Shown here piece by piece: positions 17,067 through 24,465 of a stretch of 46,356 bases of DNA. Origin of the DNA: an uncultured Mycoplasmatota bacterium (lineage in GTDB: Bacteria; Bacillota_I; Bacilli_A; RF39; UBA660); assembly GCA_946528555.1 (NCBI GenBank), contig CAMMYS010000023.1, forward strand, positions 1 through 46,356, in the 5' to 3' direction. The first letter of the stretch is position 1. The number at the start of each line of letters is the position of its first letter. The notes beneath the pieces are model-generated. The model had not been told where the DNA came from, ran no database searches, and saw only the letters and a list, made by a program, of their open reading frames with translations. Position numbers and translations under genes: made by a program.

Positions 17067-19088
17067 CTATTTTTTACTTCCACCATCTCTATGTGTAGCT
17101 TTGTAGCTTCTACTATCAGTGTATTCAAGTTTTTGAGCACGTACGCTATCTGAACTAGTTCTAAGTGCTTCAGAAAGAGCATCTGAACTATCTTTAACGT
17201 TGTCAGCTTCAAGTGATTTGTAAGTATTACCTTTATCATCATGACCTTCAATTCCAAGCTTTTGAAGTCTTGTATTGATTTGAGCACGCATTTGTTCTGC
17301 TTGCTTATCTTCTGGAACAGCATTTCTTCTAGCCTCCCAAATACCACTAGCAGCTTTATCAGAAGCATTTCTCTTAGCCATCATTTCTTGTTCTAATCTA
17401 GCAAGTTCAGTAGCATTTGCTTTATTATTAACTGCATTTTGATAATCAGCTTTTGCTTTTAAGTAATCAGTATTATGTTCTCTAGCTGCAGAAATAAATG
17501 AACCTTTATCAGCACCATATTTCATACTAGTAATTGTGCTGTTAAATCCTGCATAGCTTTCGCCAGCTTTACCTACATAATCATCTTTAATTGCATTTGC
17601 TCTATATTTAGTATAATCACTCATTAATTTATCAACTTCATCATATTGAGAAATTTCATTATCAAACTTAGATACTTTAGCATCTTGTCCACCTTTGAAT
17701 GGTTGCATTACTCCACCGTATGCCCAAGGTAGTACACCACCAGCATTACTAATATCAGTAACTCTTGCTCTAGTACCAGCTCTTGCATCAGCACCAGCTT
17801 TCATTTTATCTGCTATTGTATTTCCTTTAAATCCTGCTGCCATTCCTGAACCAAGTCCAGATAAACCTCCGACAACAGCTCCTCCTACAGAACCAGTGGC
17901 AACACCAGTTGAAATTCCTGTAGCAAGTCCTGCAGCACCAAGTACTGGAGCAGCTACTAAACCAGCCATGAACTTTCCAAATCCACTACCAGCACTGTCT
18001 CCCATATGTGTTGCAAATATACTATCTATTAATTTAGGTAACTCGTTAGCGAATCTATAACCAGCAACTATGCAAATAATTAATACCCACATGCTGTGAT
18101 TATTTCCTTCTTTTACTTCACCTAAAATTGTATCTAATTGTCCAAATATTTTTGAAACAAATACAGTTACTAATAAAATTGAAATAATTCTTGTAAATGC
18201 ACTTATATAAACTTGTACATATGTTGAAACAAATTTCTTAAACTTATCTGCTTTTAATCCTTCTTCGCTAGCCGTAAATATAATAGCTATTGGAGATACC
18301 AATTGTAAAAGCATTAATTTAAACATACGAACACCAATATCAATTGATGCTAGTACAACACTATATACGATATATAAACCTAATATTAATGCAATACCTG
18401 GGTGCCCATCTACTGTCTTATCAAGTTTAGCATTTATATTATTTAATTTTTTAATATTCATTCCACCAGTTCCATCACCAATTGTTGCTTTTAAACCAGT
18501 ACAACTAGATTTATTATCCATATCTGGGAAAGTAACACATAATGATTGGAATGCTAAATTATTTCCAATATCATCTGAATTTTTAACATTAACTGTATCA
18601 CTTTTTCCAAAGAATAATCTCATGATTAATCCATCGTCACCTTCATCAGTTACATTTGCTACTTGTTTTAATACAGTATATTTATAACTTTCAGGTTTAC
18701 CAACAATCATCATACTTAATTCATTTAACGATGTGAATATAAAATTACTTGAAACTAATAAAGCTGCACATATTAGTATATTTATAAGTAATTTTTTACT
18801 ACCCTGCATTGCTTTATCAGGATTTAACATATAATTTATTAAAGCTACTCCAACCTTAAATATAACAAATACAATTATTAAAGCTTTAAGTCTATCTACT
18901 ATAAAAGCAGCCATATTAGAAATAGAACTTAAATTCATTTGACTCATTATAATAAAGATTGAAAAAGCTGAAGCTACTAATTGATATACGCCTCTATCTA
19001 ACAACAATAAAAGCCCATTACCTAGATGAGTAATAGGATCTGATGCTAAAACATTTAAAATAGTCGTAATTAATGTTGTAAGAAACAT
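17067..19088 (-). CDS. VirB6/TrbL-like polytopic membrane protein
   Basis: The product (673 residues from the chosen ATG) has several transmembrane helices: the regions FSIFIIMSQM, ALIIVFVIFKVGVALI, LLINILICAALLVSS, GIALILGLYIVYSVVLAS, LMLLQLVSPIAIIFTAS, a pair around residues 290-350, and a Gly/Ala-rich segment near residue 370-430. A long charged cytoplasmic tail rich in Ala, Lys and Asp follows. The central LLQLVSPIAI region and the Gly/Ala-rich part are typical of VirB6/TrbL channel proteins. I chose the ATG at 19088 because GGAG lies 9 bases upstream and because the promoter at 19119-19127 would exclude a start at 19151; an ATG at 19103 is also possible. First core gene of the T4SS-like operon. 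Confidence 0.82.
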   Translation of the reverse strand: MFLTTLITTILNVLASDPITHLGNGLLLLLDRGVYQLVASAFSIFIIMSQMNLSSISNMAAFIVDRLKALIIVFVIFKVGVALINYMLNPDKAMQGSKKLLINILICAALLVSSNFIFTSLNELSMMIVGKPESYKYTVLKQVANVTDEGDDGLIMRLFFGKSDTVNVKNSDDIGNNLAFQSLCVTFPDMDNKSSCTGLKATIGDGTGGMNIKKLNNINAKLDKTVDGHPGIALILGLYIVYSVVLASIDIGVRMFKLMLLQLVSPIAIIFTASEEGLKADKFKKFVSTYVQVYISAFTRIISILLVTVFVSKIFGQLDTILGEVKEGNNHSMWVLIICIVAGYRFANELPKLIDSIFATHMGDSAGSGFGKFMAGLVAAPVLGAAGLATGISTGVATGSVGGAVVGGLSGLGSGMAAGFKGNTIADKMKAGADARAGTRARVTDISNAGGVLPWAYGGVMQPFKGGQDAKVSKFDNEISQYDEVDKLMSDYTKYRANAIKDDYVGKAGESYAGFNSTITSMKYGADKGSFISAAREHNTDYLKAKADYQNAVNNKANATELARLEQEMMAKRNASDKAASGIWEARRNAVPEDKQAEQMRAQINTRLQKLGIEGHDDKGNTYKSLEADNVKDSSDALSEALRTSSDSVRAQKLEYTDSRSYKATHRDGGSKK

Positions 19089-19118
19089 ACTCTTCAACTC
19101 CATTTCATACCTATTATG

Positions 19119-19127
19119 ATTATAACA
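19119..19127 (-). promoter_or_regulatory. Extended -10 promoter of the T4SS-like operon
   Basis: TGTTATAAT on the minus strand about 30 bp upstream of the virB6-like start. It implies that the operon can be transcribed separately from the two small upstream genes. Confidence 0.55.
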
Positions 19128-19176
19128 TAAAAAAATATCAAATAAAAGCAAAATTATTCGATATTTTAAGCATTTT

Positions 19177-19431
19177 TTATTCTTCTGAGGCTAAATAAAT
19201 TAAATCAATTTGATTATCTAAAAAAATCCTATTTATAACATAATCAAATTCACTTTCTTCATTTATATAATCTAGTGAACCATCTTCTAAAACTCTAACA
19301 ATAGATACATCATTTAAAAACTCACTATTGTTTATCAAATACAAATAAGTATTATCATTATGATTGATTACATCTAAAATAATATATTCTCCATCATTAA
19401 ATTTTATTACTTGATCTAATGCATATTTCAT
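19177..19431 (-). CDS. Small acidic protein, unknown function
   Basis: Not recognised. The 84-residue product is acidic and rich in Ile, Asp and Asn, with a pattern of short strands (VIKFNDGEYIILDVINHNDN, then TYLYLINNSE) that suggests a small beta-barrel or sheet fold; no transmembrane helix or Cys motif. It overlaps the preceding 90-residue gene by 4 bp (ATGA) and lies 89 bp upstream of the virB6-like start, on the same strand. It may belong to the T4SS-like transcript by read-through, but the operon has its own promoter in between. Confidence 0.65.
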   Translation of the reverse strand: MKYALDQVIKFNDGEYIILDVINHNDNTYLYLINNSEFLNDVSIVRVLEDGSLDYINEESEFDYVINRIFLDNQIDLIYLASEE

Positions 19432-19700
19432 AATCTTCTTTCACCACTACTTACTACATTTTTAGAGTTTTCTAACATAGCATTAACTATATCAAGTAAA
19501 CTATCATCTTGTGACTTTTTTGCACTATCATAATAACCCATAGTTGTCATTAAACCAAGTATACTAACAGCACCCATTTTTTTCTTATCATCACTAGTTT
19601 CTTTCATTGAAACATGTACTGGCATACCCTTAGTTTTTTCATTATATCTCATCTCTTTATATAACTCATTTTTACTAATATCCATATCTTTTATTTTCAT
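19428..19700 (-). CDS. Small protein, unknown function
   Basis: Not recognised. The 90-residue product has a polar, Lys/Glu/Met-rich first half, a short apolar stretch (MGAVSILGLMTTMGYYD, about 43-59) and a helical end (SLLDIVNAMLENSKNVV). The apolar stretch is too short and glycine-containing to call a transmembrane helix with confidence. It begins a two-gene unit with the 84-residue protein, preceded by a -10 box at 19714-19719 and the yebC terminator. Confidence 0.6.
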   Translation of the reverse strand: MKIKDMDISKNELYKEMRYNEKTKGMPVHVSMKETSDDKKKMGAVSILGLMTTMGYYDSAKKSQDDSLLDIVNAMLENSKNVVSSGERRL

Positions 19701-19713
19701 ATTAACACCTATT

Positions 19714-19719
19714 ATTATA
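19714..19719 (-). promoter_or_regulatory. -10 box for the two small genes upstream of the T4SS-like operon
   Basis: TATAAT on the minus strand 13 bp before the start codon of the 90-residue protein and just after the yebC terminator. The spacing to the start is short; a weak AGGTG ribosome-binding site follows. Confidence 0.4.
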
Positions 19720-19732
19720 ATATCACATATAA

Positions 19733-19762
19733 TAAAAAAAGTAGAGTTTTTTATAACTCTAC
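19733..19762 (-). terminator. Intrinsic terminator of yebC
   Basis: GTAGAGTT (minus strand) pairs with AACTCTAC around an A/T loop and is followed by seven T residues. It contains the yebC stop codon and separates the recG-yebC unit from the secretion locus. Confidence 0.9.
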
Positions 19763-20464
19763 ATTATGATAAACATTACTCACATCATCTATTTCATCTA
19801 GCATATCTAGTAATCTTTCAAATTTCTCTTTTTCTTCTGGTGTTAAAGTAACTGTATCTTTTGGATAATATGATATTTCATCTACTTCGAATGTAATACC
19901 AGGAAATGCATCTTCTAATGCTTTTTTAGCATTATTTAAATCTGCAACTTCAGTATATACAACAATCATATCATCTTCAGCTTCAATATCATTAGCATCT
20001 ACATCAGCATTAATTAAAGCTTCCATTACTTCATCTTCTGTATGTCCTTTAATTCCTACTGCACCTAAATGTTCATACATAAAACTAACTGCATTTTGTC
20101 CAGCAATCTTAGCACCACATTTATTAAATACTGTTTTTACATAAGTAACTGTTCTATTAGGATTATCTGTTAAACATTTAACAATTAAATTGCTACCACC
20201 TTGTGCAAATGCTTCGTATTCAACTACTTCATAGTTTTCAACTTCACCTTTTTTAGCCTTATCAATATTTCTATTAATAACATCAGATGGAACTTGTTCC
20301 CTTTTAGCTTTCTCTATTACTCTTCTAAGTACATCATTACTAGCTGGATCCGGATTAGATTTAGCAGCTTTCATAATTTCTTTTGCATAAATTGAATATA
20401 ATTTTGATTTTTTTGCTGCAGTAGCAGCCATAGCTTTTGCTCTTACTTCATGAGCTCTTCCCAT
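19751..20464 (-). CDS. yebC: YebC/PmpR (TACO1) family regulator
   Basis: YebC-family proteins were first described as transcriptional regulators and have more recently been linked to translation of difficult stretches such as polyproline. The 237-residue product has the family start MGRAHEVRAKAMAATAAKKS, the ARAGGPDP-equivalent block KSNPDPASNDVLRRVIEKAK, the region YEAFAQGGSNLIVKCLTDNP followed by NRT, and an acidic C-terminal domain. Length is typical. The AAGGAGG ribosome-binding site is strong. It lies downstream of recG and a small gene on the same strand, probably one transcript, and ends in a clean terminator. Confidence 0.93.
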   Translation of the reverse strand: MGRAHEVRAKAMAATAAKKSKLYSIYAKEIMKAAKSNPDPASNDVLRRVIEKAKREQVPSDVINRNIDKAKKGEVENYEVVEYEAFAQGGSNLIVKCLTDNPNRTVTYVKTVFNKCGAKIAGQNAVSFMYEHLGAVGIKGHTEDEVMEALINADVDANDIEAEDDMIVVYTEVADLNNAKKALEDAFPGITFEVDEISYYPKDTVTLTPEEKEKFERLLDMLDEIDDVSNVYHNVEL

Positions 20465-20477
20465 AAAAAATTCCTCC

Positions 20478-20705
20478 TTATTTTTTCTTTAATCTTCTTA
20501 CGTGATTACTTCTATTATAATAACTATCAATTAAATATTCACTTGTTGCTTGTTCTATTTTTTGTAATTGTATTTCTCTTGCTTCATCATATGAAGAAGG
20601 TATAAGTGGAATAGTTTCATAACTGAAATATGATGTTAAAAATTTTTTATTTGATGGAGTTTTGGCTCTTTCCATTGAAGTTTTTAATAATTCATCAACT
20701 TTCAT
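20478..20705 (-). CDS. Small basic protein, unknown function
   Basis: Not recognised. The 75-residue product starts MKVDELLKTSMERA, has a Tyr/Ser/Pro-rich middle (FSYETIPLIPSSYDEAREIQ) and ends with a basic tail (SNHVRRLKKK). It is tightly packed between recG (12 bp) and yebC (13 bp) with an AAAGGATG ribosome-binding site, so it is a real gene of the recG-yebC transcript. The basic end suggests nucleic-acid or ribosome contact, which is only a guess. Confidence 0.7.
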   Translation of the reverse strand: MKVDELLKTSMERAKTPSNKKFLTSYFSYETIPLIPSSYDEAREIQLQKIEQATSEYLIDSYYNRSNHVRRLKKK

Positions 20706-20717
20706 AATTCATCCTTT

Positions 20718-22715
20718 CTAATCCAAATTCATTAATTCATTTACTATTTTAGCATACTCTTTATAATTTTCAAAATTATTATTTATATTATTATCTAAAA
20801 ATTCTTTAGAGTCAGCTTTTGCCTGAAGAAGTATTTTCATATCTTTATGTAAATTTGATACTTTAAATTCCATGTCACCACTTTGTTTTACACCAAATAA
20901 ATCTCCTTCTCCACGCATTTCATAATCTTTTTCTGTTATATAAAAACCATCATTTGATTCAGCTAGTACTTTTAATCTTTCATTATTTTCACTACCAATT
21001 AATACACATGTTGAATCATATTCATTTCTACCAACTCTACCACGAAGTTGATGTAATGTTGCTAAACCAAATCTTTCAGCATCATATATAACCATTAAAG
21101 TAGCATTTTTAACATCAATACCAACTTCTATAACAGTTGTTGATATTAATATATCTAATTTGCCATCTTTATATTCATTCATAACTTTATCTTTATCTTG
21201 TTTAGATAGTTTTCCATGCATTATTCCACATTTAGCACTACCTTTAAAATAAAGTTCTATATTTCTTTTAATTTCATTTACAGTTGTTAAATCTATTACA
21301 TCACTTTCTTCAATTAATGGAGATACTATATAAACTTGATGTCCATTATCAATCTCTTTTTTCATCATTTCATATACACTCATTAATTCTTTTTCGCTCT
21401 TAATAATAGTTTTAATTTCTTTTCTTCCAGCAGGTTTAGTTTTAATATTTGTTATATCCATATCACCATATATTGTTAATGCAAATGTTCTTGGTATTGG
21501 AGTTGCACTCATATAAAGTGTATCTGGAAGTAATCCTTTATTTTTTAAACTTGCTCTTTGATTAACACCAAATCTATGTTGTTCATCAGTAATAACTAAA
21601 CCTAGGTTTTTAAAAGTAACATTTTCACTAATTAAAGCATGTGTTCCAATTATAAAATCTATTTTACCAGAACTTAACTTTTCAACAACTTCATCCTTTT
21701 CTTTCTTTTTCATACTTCCTATTAAAAGATCTACTTTCATATTAGTTGATGATAATAAATTTTTAATATTCTCATAATGTTGAACTGCTAAAACTTCTGT
21801 TGGTGCCATTAAAGCAGTTTGATGTTTAGACAAATAATTAATATAGGCTGCTATTACAGATACAATAGTCTTACCACTACCTACATCACCTTGTAACATT
21901 CTATTCATTCTTCTACTTGAAGTCATATCTTTATATATTTCTTCAACAGCAGAATTTTGATCAGCAGTTAATTCAAAAGGTAATTCTCTAATAAAGTCAT
22001 TAACATCTTCAGGATCTATATTTCTAATATAACCTGATTTATTTTCTTTATTTATTTCTTTCATATAATTTATTTTGAACATAAATTCAAATAATTCTTC
22101 ATACTTTAATTTAACAAGTGCCTTTTTAACTTCATCTTCATTCTTAGGAAGATGTATCATATTAACAGCTTCTTTTTTAGAAATAAAACCATATTTTTCA
22201 TTTAAATATTCTGGTATATAATCAACATAATTATCATATTGTAATAATGCTTCACTTATATATTTTCTTAATGATTTTCCAGTTAATCCACTAGTTAAAT
22301 GATAAACACTTTCTATAGAACCAGTTTCTAATTTTTCAAATTTAATATCTGATGCTACTACTGTATTCTTTTTTAAATCATATTTTCCTATTACTGTTAT
22401 TACATTACCAGGTTTAATATTATTTTTTAAGAATGCTCTATTAAATATAACAATAGCTATCATCTTTTTATTAGACATTGCTCTAAAAGTTAGAGAAGAC
22501 ATATTTGCTCTAAATCTACGTGTAAGTGGAACTGAATCTACTATACATTCAATCGTAACATGATCACCATCTTTTGCTTCTTTTATATCATCCAAAACGA
22601 TAATGTCATGTCTATATGGATAATAAGAAACTAAATCATCTATATTGTTTATTCCTATGTTGCTTAAATATTCTAATGATTTTGGACCAAGTCCTTTAAT
22701 ATCTGACAGTTTCAT
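20718..22715 (-). CDS. recG: ATP-dependent DNA helicase RecG
   Basis: RecG remodels stalled replication forks and branch-migrates recombination junctions. The 665-residue product begins with a helix-hairpin-helix-like motif (IKGLGPKSLEYLSNIG), followed by the OB-fold wedge domain (about 45-150), the helicase core with Walker A GDVGSGKT (about 276-283), DEQHRFGV (about 375), SATPIPRT and the C-terminal helicase motifs TTVIEVGID and HQLRGRVGR. Length is normal (650-690). The ribosome-binding site is GGGAGG. It heads a minus-strand unit with a small gene and yebC, divergent from the RNA island at 22.8 kb. Confidence 0.96.
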   Translation of the reverse strand: MKLSDIKGLGPKSLEYLSNIGINNIDDLVSYYPYRHDIIVLDDIKEAKDGDHVTIECIVDSVPLTRRFRANMSSLTFRAMSNKKMIAIVIFNRAFLKNNIKPGNVITVIGKYDLKKNTVVASDIKFEKLETGSIESVYHLTSGLTGKSLRKYISEALLQYDNYVDYIPEYLNEKYGFISKKEAVNMIHLPKNEDEVKKALVKLKYEELFEFMFKINYMKEINKENKSGYIRNIDPEDVNDFIRELPFELTADQNSAVEEIYKDMTSSRRMNRMLQGDVGSGKTIVSVIAAYINYLSKHQTALMAPTEVLAVQHYENIKNLLSSTNMKVDLLIGSMKKKEKDEVVEKLSSGKIDFIIGTHALISENVTFKNLGLVITDEQHRFGVNQRASLKNKGLLPDTLYMSATPIPRTFALTIYGDMDITNIKTKPAGRKEIKTIIKSEKELMSVYEMMKKEIDNGHQVYIVSPLIEESDVIDLTTVNEIKRNIELYFKGSAKCGIMHGKLSKQDKDKVMNEYKDGKLDILISTTVIEVGIDVKNATLMVIYDAERFGLATLHQLRGRVGRNEYDSTCVLIGSENNERLKVLAESNDGFYITEKDYEMRGEGDLFGVKQSGDMEFKVSNLHKDMKILLQAKADSKEFLDNNINNNFENYKEYAKIVNELMNLD

Positions 22716-22743
22716 CTCTTACCTCCCAGCACAAATATGCAAT

Positions 22744-22752
22744 ATTATATCA
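22744..22752 (-). promoter_or_regulatory. Extended -10 promoter of recG
   Basis: TGATATAAT on the minus strand, 28 bp before the recG start; an extended -10 element with only a T-rich -35 region. Confidence 0.55.
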
Positions 22753-22795
22753 CAAAATATTCATTTTAAAAAGATAATTTTTTATATTTTTTTAG

Positions 22796-22824
22796 TTTAC
22801 AATAACTGGTATGTATGATATATT
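22796..22824 (+). promoter_or_regulatory. Promoter of the 22.83-kb small RNA
   Basis: TTTACA (22796-22801), 17 bp, then TATATT (22819-22824) preceded by TG at the extended -10 position. This is a strong vegetative-type promoter that points at the hairpin-rich segment and terminator just downstream, with no open reading frame behind a ribosome-binding site. Confidence 0.65.
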
Positions 22825-22830
22825 GTTATT

Positions 22831-22902
22831 GAGGAGAACGTTTAATTTTAATAATTAAGTTACCTCAATGGTTTTTGGCCTAACTACTTAGTTAGGTTTT
22901 TT
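22831..22902 (+). ncRNA. Candidate small RNA (about 70 nt) with its own promoter and terminator
   Basis: The segment between a strong promoter and an intrinsic terminator folds into two elements. TTGAGG (22829-22834) pairs with CCTCAA (22863-22868), enclosing an inner A/T stem TTAATT/AATTAA. A terminator hairpin follows, CCTAACT/AGTTAGG, with a T-run at 22897-22902. No credible reading frame is present: the ATG at 22811 would lie upstream of the transcript start. It is divergent from recG and upstream of a separate promoter for the next gene. It does not match an RNA family I recognise; it could also be an attenuator whose read-through feeds the 23177 gene. Confidence 0.6.
22878..22902 (+). 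terminator. Intrinsic terminator of the small RNA
   Basis: CCTAACT and AGTTAGG form a 7-bp stem with a four-base loop, followed by six T residues. From 22903 to 22973 I see only A/T-rich sequence with no gene. Confidence 0.8.
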
Positions 22903-22973
22903 ATTATTATAAAAATATAATTATTTGTTTGAAGTTTTCATATATATAAATATCACTAATTATTTAATATTTT

Positions 22974-23014
22974 TTGACAAAAACGCTTGACAAATAGACT
23001 TTTTGTGATAGTAT
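22974..23014 (+). promoter_or_regulatory. Strong promoter with duplicated TTGACA, upstream of the structured leader
   Basis: A perfect TTGACA at 22987-22992 is spaced 16 bp from TAGTAT (23009-23014), which has a TG extension (TGATAGTAT). A second perfect TTGACA lies 13 bp further upstream at 22974-22979. Transcription should start at about 23019-23021, right before the first hairpin of the leader. TGTGATA in the spacer (23005-23011) is the reverse complement of TATCACA at 23054-23060, a possible operator pair. Confidence 0.7.
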
Positions 23015-23018
23015 ATAG

Positions 23019-23176
23019 ACTTACCAATTCACTTTTAGGCGAATTGGTGCTAGTATCACACTAGCCAACCCCTTTTTATTCTTTTTTCCGGACTGTCCAT
23101 CAGGGGGTGGCAGTCCTATTTTTATAAATAAGAGGAAACTCTTTAATATATAAATATTTATATAAGGAGGTTAATA
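23019..23176 (+). promoter_or_regulatory. Highly structured 5' leader RNA (candidate riboswitch or other cis-regulator)
   Basis: About 155 nt separate the inferred start site from the coding region. Successive elements are: hairpin ACCAATTC/GAATTGGT (23023-23048); hairpin GCTAGT/ACTAGC (23049-23065); CCAACCCC (23065-23072) and a U-rich linker; stem GGACTG/CAGTCC (23090-23116) whose 15-nt loop holds GGGGGTGG, complementary to CCAACCCC with one mismatch, giving a possible H-type pseudoknot; a GAAA-capped hairpin AGAG/CTCT (23131-23142); and an 18-bp perfect A/T palindrome (23147-23164) that abuts the AAGGAGG ribosome-binding site (23164-23170). This much structure in so AT-rich a genome suggests selection. 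I do not recognise the class. Confidence 0.65.
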
Positions 23177-23500
23177 ATGCAAGATGATTTTGATTTAGGA
23201 ATTGTGCTATCAGTATTAACAGGAATTAATTTAGTACGTTTTGATGAACTATATGATTTTTTCTGTTTTTTATTTGAAGATGAAAATTTAGTACCTGAAG
23301 ATATGTCTTCATTAAGAGCAGCTGCTAAAAAACATATATTAAGAATTCATCCTGAACTAATGAATATTAAATATGAAGGCGCTAATTTACCAGAATGGCT
23401 AAGTAAACAAAAAATATTATTTGGTGAAAAACTTACAATAAGTATAATTGGTGAAAATATTATCAAATTAGAAAAGCAACCTACTTTATCTTTAAAGTAA
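23177..23500 (+). CDS. Small protein resembling phage-associated DUF7736-type proteins
   Basis: A 107-residue soluble protein. The start FDLGIVLSVLTGINLVRFDE, followed by LYDFFCFLFEDENLVPEDM, is like the phage-encoded family with the pattern LGxVLSxTTGxLL...LYDILxxMTGDxLxxHQ (DUF7736-type), and the middle (RAAAKKHILRIHPEL) fits the same family. Its biochemical role is unknown. AAGGAGG at 23164-23170 gives the start. It is one of two plus-strand genes, has a strong promoter and a long structured leader, and ends in a terminator that contains its stop codon. It may be a domesticated phage gene; no other phage gene is near. Confidence 0.65.
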   Translation: MQDDFDLGIVLSVLTGINLVRFDELYDFFCFLFEDENLVPEDMSSLRAAAKKHILRIHPELMNIKYEGANLPEWLSKQKILFGEKLTISIIGENIIKLEKQPTLSLK

Positions 23501-23512
23501 GTTGCTTTTTTA
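23472..23512 (+). terminator. Long intrinsic terminator after the 107-residue gene
   Basis: AAAGCAAC pairs with GTTGCTTT and TACTTTA with TAAAGTA, with one mismatch between the two stems and a four-base loop, then a T-run. The converging radical-SAM gene ends here too, so it may work in both directions. Confidence 0.9.
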
Positions 23513-24439
23513 TTTGTATTTAATTCCTTGATAAGAATCTCTTCTTTTCATTTCTTTATCAATATCATTCAATATAGTTGTTTTATTAGTTAGCCATTGT
23601 GGTTCAACAAGTTCACTAGCCATTGGATCACCAGTTAATCTATGTATAACTATATCTTCTCTTAATAATTCTAACTGATCACATACAAGATTTATATATT
23701 CTTCTCTACTCAATAATTTAAAATGAGTTTTATTATATAAATTTTCAAGTTCAGTTCCTTTAATAATAGAAAGAGCATGTATTTTAATGCCTTGGATATC
23801 CAAATGACTTAAATATTTAACTGTTTCAATCATCATATCATATGTTTCATATGGTAAACCGTTTATAATATGTACTACTACATTAATATTTCTTTTTCTT
23901 AATTCATTAACCATATTTTCAAAACATTCTAGTGTATGACATCTATTAATTAATTTAGATGTACTATCATGTATTGTTTGAAGACCTAATTCTATTGTTA
24001 GAAATGTTCTATTATTTAAATCACTTAAATAATCTAAACATTCATCACTAATAGCATCACATCTTGTTCCAATAGATAATCCAATCACATTATCTTGTTT
24101 TAATATTGGTTCATATTTTTCTTTTAATGTTTCTACTTTAGCATACGTATTTGTATTAGCTTGAAAATAACCAATAAACTTAGCATTAGGCCACTTTCTA
24201 ATCATTACATTCTTTATATCATTAAATTGTTGAGTTAAAGGTTTTTTTCTATCACCAGCATATTCTGCACTACCACTTTTAGAGCAATAAATACAGCCAC
24301 CTATTCCAACAGTACCATCTTTATTAGGACAAGTAAATCCACCATCTAAAGATATCTTACATACCTTAGAATTAAACTTATGTTTATAAAAATAATCAAG
24401 AGTATAATATCTCTTATTAGTATCACTATATTTAAACAT
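23510..24439 (-). CDS. ytqA: TIGR01212-family radical SAM protein (YtqA/YhcC-like)
   Basis: A 309-residue radical SAM protein of the YhcC/YtqA family, whose physiological reaction is not firmly established. Seen: the atypical cluster motif CPNKDGTVGIGGCIYC (first Cys separated by 12 residues from the CX2C pair), the segment YFQANTNTYA, GLSIGTRCDAI, ELGLQTIHD and HIINGLPYET, all in family order. I chose the ATG at 24439: GGTGA lies 5 bases upstream, while the ATG at 24451 would sit inside the region between the -10 box (24456-24461) and the transcript start. It converges with the 107-residue gene. Confidence 0.9.
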   Translation of the reverse strand: MFKYSDTNKRYYTLDYFYKHKFNSKVCKISLDGGFTCPNKDGTVGIGGCIYCSKSGSAEYAGDRKKPLTQQFNDIKNVMIRKWPNAKFIGYFQANTNTYAKVETLKEKYEPILKQDNVIGLSIGTRCDAISDECLDYLSDLNNRTFLTIELGLQTIHDSTSKLINRCHTLECFENMVNELRKRNINVVVHIINGLPYETYDMMIETVKYLSHLDIQGIKIHALSIIKGTELENLYNKTHFKLLSREEYINLVCDQLELLREDIVIHRLTGDPMASELVEPQWLTNKTTILNDIDKEMKRRDSYQGIKYK

Positions 24440-24455
24440 TTTGTTCACCATACAA

Positions 24456-24464
24456 ATTATAACA
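24456..24464 (-). promoter_or_regulatory. Extended -10 promoter of the ytqA-like gene
   Basis: TGTTATAAT on the minus strand, partly within the stop-proximal end of the upstream gene spacer; start site expected near 24449, which decides in favour of the ATG at 24439. Confidence 0.55.
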
Positions 24465-24465
24465 T

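Noticed and set aside
17009..17368. Minus-strand open frame overlapping the 3' end of the virB6-like gene
   Set aside because: It is in another frame of a longer, well supported gene and lacks a ribosome-binding site or family features.
7739..19700. Integrative conjugative element
   Set aside because: No relaxase, integrase, excisionase or flanking direct repeats were found in the window, and the neighbours are core genes.
22811..22858. A short peptide gene (ATG at 22811) within the small-RNA region
   Set aside because: The ATG lies before the inferred transcript start and has no ribosome-binding site.
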